Source of the DNA: an uncultured Deferribacteraceae bacterium
GTDB lineage: Bacteria; Chrysiogenota; Deferribacteres; Deferribacterales; Mucispirillaceae
Length of the DNA: 10,778 nt
Reading direction: 5' to 3'
Assembly (NCBI GenBank): GCA_947039055.1
Contig: CAMQYB010000047.1
Location: 1 to 10,778, forward strand
A program made the position numbers and the translations under genes. The notes below the pieces were generated by a model that saw nothing but the letters and a program-made list of their open reading frames with translations, made no database searches and was not told where the DNA came from. Shown in pieces: positions 6,799 to 10,778 of the stretch; the stretch's first letter is position 1, and every line of letters begins with the position of its first letter.

Positions 6799-7586
6799 TG
6801 ACGGCAATAATTATTTTTGGATTAATAGGCTTAGTGATAGGAGTTATCCTAACATTTGGTTCAAGTTTATTCAAAGTAGATAAAGATGAAAAATTTGTAG
6901 CGATATTAGAAACCCTTCCTGGAGTTAACTGTGGTGCTTGTGGTTTTGCAGGTTGTGCAGGACTTGCTCAATCTATCACAATTGGTAACAGTACTTTTTC
7001 AGGTTGTAGTGTTATGAGTGATGATGATAGAGAGGAAGCTGCTGAACGTTTTAAGATCTCATCAGGTGAGGTTGCAACAACTTCTGCTGTTCTTTTATGT
7101 AACGGTGGAGTGAACTGTTTAGATAGTTTTGAGTATGATGGCGTAAAAGATTGCCAAGTTATAGCTGATACGTTTGGTAACACTAAGGCTTGCAGTTACG
7201 GTTGTATCGGTGAAGGAACTTGTATGCGTGCGTGTCCATTTGATGTAATTAGTATGGGTAAAGACGGTCTTCCTCATATTGATGAGAAAAATTGTGTTTC
7301 ATGTTATAAATGCGTTGTTGCATGTCCTTTAGGTCTTATTCAGATACAAGATATATCTAAAGGAGTTACAGTTGTTTGTAGCTCAAAAGATAAAGGTGCT
7401 GCGACTAAGAAAGTTTGTTCAGCTGGTTGTATCGGATGTAAGATTTGTGAGAAAAAATGTGGTGATGACGCTATTCATGTTAATGATTATTTATCTTCAG
7501 TTGATAGAGATAAGTGTACCGATTGTCAACTTTGTGTTGAGCCATGTCCTTCAAAAGTTATTTTTAAAAACACGGCAAATAGATAG
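6795..7586 (+). CDS. rnfB: Rnf complex subunit RnfB, multi-cluster ferredoxin protein
   Basis: RnfB is the cytoplasmic-facing iron-sulfur subunit that accepts electrons from reduced ferredoxin, held to the membrane by one N-terminal helix (about residues 3-24). At 263 residues it is of the long clostridial/anaerobe type, clearly longer than the approximately 190-residue gammaproteobacterial form. The N-terminal Fe-S domain has Cys46, 49, 54 and 71 in LPGVNCGACGFAGC and onward. Further cysteines at 102, 108, 120, 133, 137, 143 and 147 form the middle region. Ferredoxin motifs follow at Cys167-170-173-177, Cys212-215-218-222 and Cys241-244-247-251. This suggests about five or six clusters. The start overlaps the end of rnfA; ATG 6795 and ATG 6798 are both possible. 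It closes the rnfCDGEAB operon. Confidence 0.96.
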   Translation: MMTAIIIFGLIGLVIGVILTFGSSLFKVDKDEKFVAILETLPGVNCGACGFAGCAGLAQSITIGNSTFSGCSVMSDDDREEAAERFKISSGEVATTSAVLLCNGGVNCLDSFEYDGVKDCQVIADTFGNTKACSYGCIGEGTCMRACPFDVISMGKDGLPHIDEKNCVSCYKCVVACPLGLIQIQDISKGVTVVCSSKDKGAATKKVCSAGCIGCKICEKKCGDDAIHVNDYLSSVDRDKCTDCQLCVEPCPSKVIFKNTANR

Positions 7587-7625
7587 TAAAAGTTATTTGC
7601 AAAAATATTATTTAATGGTAGTAAA

Positions 7626-8345
7626 TTGAAAACAAAGTTAATAGTAGCATTAGATTATAATAATTTAAATGATGCAAAATCTATGGTAGATATATTATCT
7701 AGTTCGGTAGAGTATTATAAAGTCGGATTAGAGTTATTTCTATCAACAGGTTTTGCATCAATTGATTATTTGAAGTCGAAAGATAAAAAGGTTTTTTTAG
7801 ACCTTAAATTTCATGATATTCCAAATACGGTTGCAGGTGCGATCGCAGTATCTATTCGAGCAGGGGTGGATATTTTCAATCTTCACACACAAGGTGGAGT
7901 TGATATGATGCGTGAGGCGAAGCGAGTGCTTGATGATGAATATGAAAAAATATCATCAACTGTAAAAACTAAACCGTTGTTGATAGGTGTTACGCTATTA
8001 ACATCACTTAATAAAAGTTACCTTGATGATTACTCTATATCTGTTGACAGTGAAGCTGAGTATGTATCTAATTTAGCTTATAAAGCGAAAGAGTCAGGAC
8101 TAGACGGAGTAGTATCATCAGCATCAGAGGTTCGGATAATCAAAGATCGATGTGGCACAGATTTCATAACAATCACTCCAGGAATTCGTATGCTTGATGA
8201 TAACGTTAATGATCAGAAAAGGGTTGTTACTCCAACGGATGCAAAATTGATAGGTTCAGATTATATCGTTGTAGGTAGATCTATCACATCGGCAAAAGAT
8301 CCATTAAATGCTGCTTCAAAAATTCTTATAGAACTTAAAGATTAA
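7626..8345 (+). CDS. pyrF: Orotidine 5'-phosphate decarboxylase
   Basis: This cytosolic enzyme decarboxylates OMP to UMP, the last step of de novo pyrimidine synthesis. The 239 residues match the bacterial form. Asp10 (VALD), Lys32 (YYKVGLELF) and the catalytic DLKFHD at 59-64, with Asp59, Lys61 and Asp64, are all present, as are TPGIR and the phosphate-binding IVVGRSIT near the C terminus. The start must be TTG at 7626: the conserved N terminus begins immediately and no in-frame ATG lies just upstream. Only a weak GGTAG at 7617-7621 serves as ribosome binding site, so expression may be low or coupled to rnfB, which ends 39 bp upstream. The pathway partner pyrE is the next gene but is separated by a 284-bp gap. 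Confidence 0.95.
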   Translation: MKTKLIVALDYNNLNDAKSMVDILSSSVEYYKVGLELFLSTGFASIDYLKSKDKKVFLDLKFHDIPNTVAGAIAVSIRAGVDIFNLHTQGGVDMMREAKRVLDDEYEKISSTVKTKPLLIGVTLLTSLNKSYLDDYSISVDSEAEYVSNLAYKAKESGLDGVVSSASEVRIIKDRCGTDFITITPGIRMLDDNVNDQKRVVTPTDAKLIGSDYIVVGRSITSAKDPLNAASKILIELKD

Positions 8346-8387
8346 TTCCTTTTTCTTTGATCCATATTCAAAATTAACATCAATATT

Positions 8388-8455
8388 AATCATCATTAAT
8401 TAATTCCAGATATAATTATCAATAAATATATTGTATAATTGTTGATGATTTTTTT
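8388..8455 (+). terminator. Possible AT-rich hairpin terminator after pyrF
   Basis: An 11-bp stem is formed by 8414-8424 and 8429-8440, with a 4-base AATA loop and one bulged T at 8434. An outer 8-bp inverted pair, AATCATCA (8388-8395) and TGATGATT (8443-8450), brackets it, and seven T residues run from 8449 to 8455. The placement 43 bp after pyrF fits a terminator. The stem is almost entirely A/T and the outer arms are asymmetrically spaced, so it would be weak. It might instead be a regulator site. Confidence 0.35.
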
Positions 8456-8493
8456 AAACAATATCATATAGATTTTTCTGTAAGGTTAAATTT

Positions 8494-8535
8494 ATGTTGT
8501 GTGTATCGAGAAATAAATGTATATTTATAGAGTAA
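8494..8535 (+). CDS. Possible 13-codon leader ORF upstream of pyrE
   Basis: ATG at 8494 opens a 13-residue frame (MLCVSRNKCIFIE) ending at TAA 8533-8535. AAGG at 8482-8485 lies 8 bases before the ATG. It sits 94 bp upstream of pyrE. Pyrimidine genes are sometimes controlled by leader translation or UTP-sensitive attenuation, but I see no clear terminator hairpin between this frame and pyrE. Short frames like this also arise by chance in AT-rich DNA, so it is a tentative call. Confidence 0.2.
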   Translation: MLCVSRNKCIFIE

Positions 8536-8629
8536 ATATATATGAAGAGTTGATGTAAATATATTCACAAATTTAGTGGTAGATTTTTGTTTAGTAGATC
8601 AGAAAATAATTTAAGATAGAGAAGGGTAT

Positions 8630-9190
8630 ATGGATATCGTAAAAGTTTATGAAGAAAATAATGGGTTGCTTAGAGGACATTTTTTATTATCATCAGGCAT
8701 GCATTCTGATACATATTTACAATCTGAACAAGTTTTACAACACCCAGAACTTGCTACACAGGTGATATCTCAACTGTTACCTAAATTAAAATTTTTTGAA
8801 TTTGCAACGGTTGTGTCTCCAGCGATAGGTGGTATCCGTTTCGGTTATGAACTATCAAGATTACTATCAAAACGTTCTGTATTTACAGAAAGAGTTGATG
8901 GCAAGATGACTTTCAGAAGAGGGTTTACGTTAGATCATAAAGAGAAAGTTATTGTAGCTGAAGACGTTGTAACAACAGGCAGATCAACAAAAGAGTGTAT
9001 AGCTGCTATTGAAGAGGCAGGTGGCGAAGTTGTAGCTATAGTTTCTATTATTGATAGAAGTGAAGAAGCTCCTGATTTCAATCAACCATATATGTCACTA
9101 GCCAGAGTTTTAGTGAAAAGTTATGAGACATCAAATTGTCCAATATGTGCATCAACAGGTACAACAGCTATCAAACCAGGCAGTAGATAA
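8630..9190 (+). CDS. pyrE: Orotate phosphoribosyltransferase
   Basis: This cytosolic enzyme joins orotate and PRPP to give OMP, the substrate of PyrF. The 186-residue protein opens with LLRGHFLLSSGMHSDTYLQ (13-31) and QHPELA, and ends with CPIC and KPGSR, features of the PyrE subtype found in Thermus, cyanobacteria, alphaproteobacteria and various anaerobes. The PRPP-binding loop is VIVAEDVVTTGRSTKE at about 107-122, with the acidic pair position reading Glu-Asp. The PAIGGIRFGYELSR segment (64-77) is the conserved substrate-side loop. GAAGGG at 8621-8626 is only 3 bases before the ATG, slightly close. The gene stands apart from pyrF and may be transcribed separately. Confidence 0.95.
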   Translation: MDIVKVYEENNGLLRGHFLLSSGMHSDTYLQSEQVLQHPELATQVISQLLPKLKFFEFATVVSPAIGGIRFGYELSRLLSKRSVFTERVDGKMTFRRGFTLDHKEKVIVAEDVVTTGRSTKECIAAIEEAGGEVVAIVSIIDRSEEAPDFNQPYMSLARVLVKSYETSNCPICASTGTTAIKPGSR

Positions 9191-9233
9191 GGTATATTTA
9201 TAAGTGGTAAAAAGTGCCCTTAAAATATTATAG

Positions 9234-9262
9234 TTGTTTTTAGTAATTATAACTGTTAGAAT
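9234..9262 (+). promoter_or_regulatory. Candidate promoter for the STAS gene and rlmN
   Basis: TTGTTT at 9234-9239 and TAGAAT at 9257-9262 are separated by 17 bases, and the -10 is preceded by TGT, an extended -10 feature. The match is 3 of 6 at -35 and 5 of 6 at -10. It lies 31 bases before the ATG at 9294 and just upstream of the strong GGAGGA ribosome binding site at 9279-9284. The spacing is good, but the -35 is weak and the DNA is AT-rich. Confidence 0.4.
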
Positions 9263-9293
9263 AATTTATCTTTAATTCGGAGGATATACAAAA

Positions 9294-9647
9294 ATGTCTT
9301 TTAGTGAAAATACTGAAGTTTTAAGTAATGGGAAGAAAGTTGAATTTTTATATCCGATATATGAGATTGACTCTTTCAATGGTGAAGAGTTAGGAAATCA
9401 TATCGCTATCAAAATGGAACACGTTGATGTGTTTGTTATAAACTTTTCACGAGTAACTTATCTAAATAGTTCTGGTTTACGAGAGTTAATTAGAATGTTA
9501 AGAGTTATAAAAGAAAGTGAAAAAAGTTTAATACTTACTTCTATCAACGAAGATATAAAAAAGGTTTTTATGCATACTAACCTTGATAGACTTTTTACAA
9601 TAGAAGAAACGGATGAAAATGTTATTGCAACCTTGTCTGCAGAGTAA
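9294..9647 (+). CDS. STAS-domain protein, anti-sigma factor antagonist type
   Basis: The 117-residue protein is a single STAS domain of the SpoIIAA/RsbV (anti-anti-sigma) type. VFVINFSRVTYLNSSGLRELIRMLR (residues 47-71) is the diagnostic strand-loop-helix. Ser59 aligns with the serine phosphorylated in SpoIIAA; the preceding residue is Asn58 where Asp is common. Such proteins are normally phosphorylated by an anti-sigma kinase and release a sigma factor or other partner when dephosphorylated. No kinase, phosphatase or sigma gene is adjacent, so the partner is unknown. GGAGGA at 9279-9284 is 9 bases before the ATG. rlmN follows at 13 bp and is probably co-transcribed. A role outside sigma control (for example in polarity or membrane regulation) is possible. 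Confidence 0.85.
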   Translation: MSFSENTEVLSNGKKVEFLYPIYEIDSFNGEELGNHIAIKMEHVDVFVINFSRVTYLNSSGLRELIRMLRVIKESEKSLILTSINEDIKKVFMHTNLDRLFTIEETDENVIATLSAE

Positions 9648-9660
9648 CAAATTGTGAATT

Positions 9661-10728
9661 ATGAAGTTTATTGATAATCTTTCTGTAGCCGAGTTACAAC
9701 AAATTATTAAGTCAAATGGCGAGAGTAATTATAGAGCCGATCAAATAGTCGAGTGGTTATTTAAACGCGGTGTATATTCTTACGATCAAATGTCAAATAT
9801 CCCATTACCATTAAGGGATAAACTATCAACAAGATATCCTATCACTCCTTTTAAAGAGGTTTCAAGAGAATCATCATTGGATGGAACGATTAAATTTTTA
9901 TTCGAACTATCAGATGGTGAAAGGATTGAATCGGTTTTATTAAAAGATGGTGATAGATTTACAGGTTGCATTTCATCTCAAGTAGGTTGCCGAATGGGTT
10001 GCACATTTTGTGCTACATTTATGTCTATCGGTTTCAAGCGTAATTTAACACCTGCTGAAATTTTCAAACAAGTCCAATATTTAAGAAACGAGGCTGACAA
10101 ACTATTTAACACTAGATTATCAAATTTAGTGTTTATGGGTATGGGCGAACCGTTAGATAATATTGATTCACTTCTTCAAGCTTTAGATATTATATTGAAT
10201 GATAATTATTTAGGTTTTTCACATAGAAAAGTTACAGTATCAACAAGTGGCTACCTTAAAAATATAGATAGATTGTATAGAATGGAAACTCCAGTTAATC
10301 TTGCAGTATCAATAAACTCACCACGTCAATCAGTGCGAAAAGATATCATGCCTATATCAAATAAATATCCGTTAGAAGAGCTTGTTAAGAAATTGAAAAC
10401 TCTTGAGCTTGATAAACGTAAGCGTATAACATTAGAGTATATATTGATCGACGGAGTAAACGATAGTTTAGAGGATGCTAAATTATTTGTTAAACTTATT
10501 AAAGGTATTAAGGCAAAAGTTAATTTAATAATTTATAATAGTTCAGAGTTTACAGATTTCAAAGAACCAGATCCAAAGGTTGTTGAAAAGTTTCAGAACT
10601 ATTTAATAGCTAATAAAGTTTCAGCTTTTATCCGTAAGCGACTAGGCAAAGATATCTCTGCGGCGTGCGGACAGTTGTCAGGTGCAACAAAGTTGCAGGA
10701 AACGGATTCTCAAGAAGCGGATCAGTAA
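9661..10728 (+). CDS. rlmN: Dual-specificity 23S rRNA A2503 / tRNA A37 C2-methyltransferase
   Basis: RlmN is a radical SAM enzyme that methylates C2 of A2503 in 23S rRNA and A37 in some tRNAs, affecting translation accuracy. The 355 residues are the usual length. CISSQVGCRMGCTFC (103-117) holds the Fe-S ligands Cys110, 114 and 117, and Cys103 aligns with E. coli Cys118. GMGEPL (160-165) and STSG (194-197) are radical SAM contacts, and DISAACGQLSG (331-341) contains Cys336, equivalent to the methyl-carrying Cys355 of E. coli. Both mechanistic cysteines are present. Cfr, a resistance homologue acting on C8, is less likely given the overall match and housekeeping context. The ribosome binding site is weak (GTGA at 9654-9657), suggesting coupling to the STAS gene. 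Confidence 0.95.
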   Translation: MKFIDNLSVAELQQIIKSNGESNYRADQIVEWLFKRGVYSYDQMSNIPLPLRDKLSTRYPITPFKEVSRESSLDGTIKFLFELSDGERIESVLLKDGDRFTGCISSQVGCRMGCTFCATFMSIGFKRNLTPAEIFKQVQYLRNEADKLFNTRLSNLVFMGMGEPLDNIDSLLQALDIILNDNYLGFSHRKVTVSTSGYLKNIDRLYRMETPVNLAVSINSPRQSVRKDIMPISNKYPLEELVKKLKTLELDKRKRITLEYILIDGVNDSLEDAKLFVKLIKGIKAKVNLIIYNSSEFTDFKEPDPKVVEKFQNYLIANKVSAFIRKRLGKDISAACGQLSGATKLQETDSQEADQ

Positions 10729-10741
10729 GAAACATATTCGT

Positions 10742-10778
10742 ATGACAGCGATTGACATGATAGAGATTAATATGATAG
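10742..10778 (+). repeat. 15-bp periodic sequence at the window end, possible partial ORF
   Basis: ATG recurs at 10742, 10757 and 10772, exactly 15 bases apart. The first two units match at 11 of 15 positions, and the third is cut by the window end. Read in frame from 10742 the sequence gives MTAID-MIEIN-MI, open to the edge, so it could be the start of a protein with five-residue repeats. There is no good ribosome binding site upstream (AAGAAA only), and it begins 13 bp after the rlmN stop codon. It could equally be a noncoding tandem repeat. Confidence 0.4.

Larger units (their letters stand above)
8346..8629. other. 284-bp AT-rich intergenic region before pyrE
   Basis: The region contains the hairpin described at 8388-8455, then AT-rich sequence without a convincing promoter. 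The best candidate, TTGATG at 8442-8447 with TATAGA at 8467-8472, has a 19-base spacer. One short reading frame with a plausible ribosome binding site starts at 8494. The pyrE ribosome binding site GAAGGG is at 8621-8626. I see no RNA gene or known riboswitch. Nothing else in it could be assigned. Confidence 0.6.

Noticed and set aside
2674..7586. Na+-translocating NADH:quinone reductase (Nqr) instead of Rnf
   Set aside because: The presence of RnfC with GMGGAGFP and two Fe-S motifs, and of the polyferredoxin RnfB, together with the absence of NqrA and NqrF, identifies Rnf.
7372..7629. 85-codon + strand frame overlapping the end of rnfB
   Set aside because: It is an alternative frame of the cysteine-rich rnfB coding sequence and has no recognisable domain.
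9661..10728. Cfr antibiotic-resistance methyltransferase
   Set aside because: The protein keeps typical RlmN motifs and length, and it sits among housekeeping genes with no mobile-element signs.

Overview
This window comes from an AT-rich bacterial chromosome and carries twelve complete protein genes, all on the + strand. Together they cover one-carbon and pyrimidine nucleotide metabolism, a complete six-subunit Rnf electron-transport complex, a STAS-domain regulator and a 23S rRNA/tRNA methyltransferase. The full Rnf set, and an RnfB long enough to be the multi-cluster polyferredoxin form, point to an anaerobe or facultative anaerobe that couples ferredoxin and NAD to an ion gradient. The rnfCDGEAB order is typical of clostridia, Thermotogae and several anaerobic Gram-negative groups. 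A Deferribacterota- or Desulfobacterota-like host is possible, but I cannot fix the phylum from sequence alone.

Layout. Bases 1-138 hold a 59-bp noncoding tandem repeat, cut by the window edge, which leads into rpiB (232-681). A 230-bp AT-rich gap with its own degenerate 37-bp repeats separates rpiB from glyA (912-2159). A dCMP deaminase gene follows (2220-2666) and sits 7 bp before rnfC. The genes rnfC, rnfD, rnfG, rnfE, rnfA and rnfB (2674-7586) are packed with overlaps or gaps of only a few bases, so they form a translationally coupled operon. pyrF (7626-8345, TTG start) follows at 39 bp. A 284-bp AT-rich gap with a hairpin and a possible 13-codon leader ORF precedes pyrE (8630-9190). A short gap with a plausible promoter precedes a STAS-domain gene (9294-9647), and rlmN (9661-10728) lies 13 bp further on. 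The last 37 bases contain 15-bp periodic sequence starting with ATG, truncated by the window end.

How the genes work together. GlyA makes 5,10-methylene-THF. dCMP deaminase makes dUMP, the other substrate of thymidylate synthase, so these two neighbours both feed dTMP synthesis. PyrE and PyrF perform the last two steps of de novo UMP synthesis (orotate to OMP to UMP). Rnf provides reversible ferredoxin:NAD+ oxidoreduction linked to Na+ or H+ transport. The link between nucleotide genes and Rnf looks like genomic packing rather than a shared pathway.

I found no mobile element, CRISPR array, defence system, tRNA or rRNA, and no clearly new multigene system. The least ordinary signals are the three unrelated short tandem-repeat tracts in noncoding or window-edge DNA, some residue departures from Rnf consensus motifs, and the pyrE leader region.
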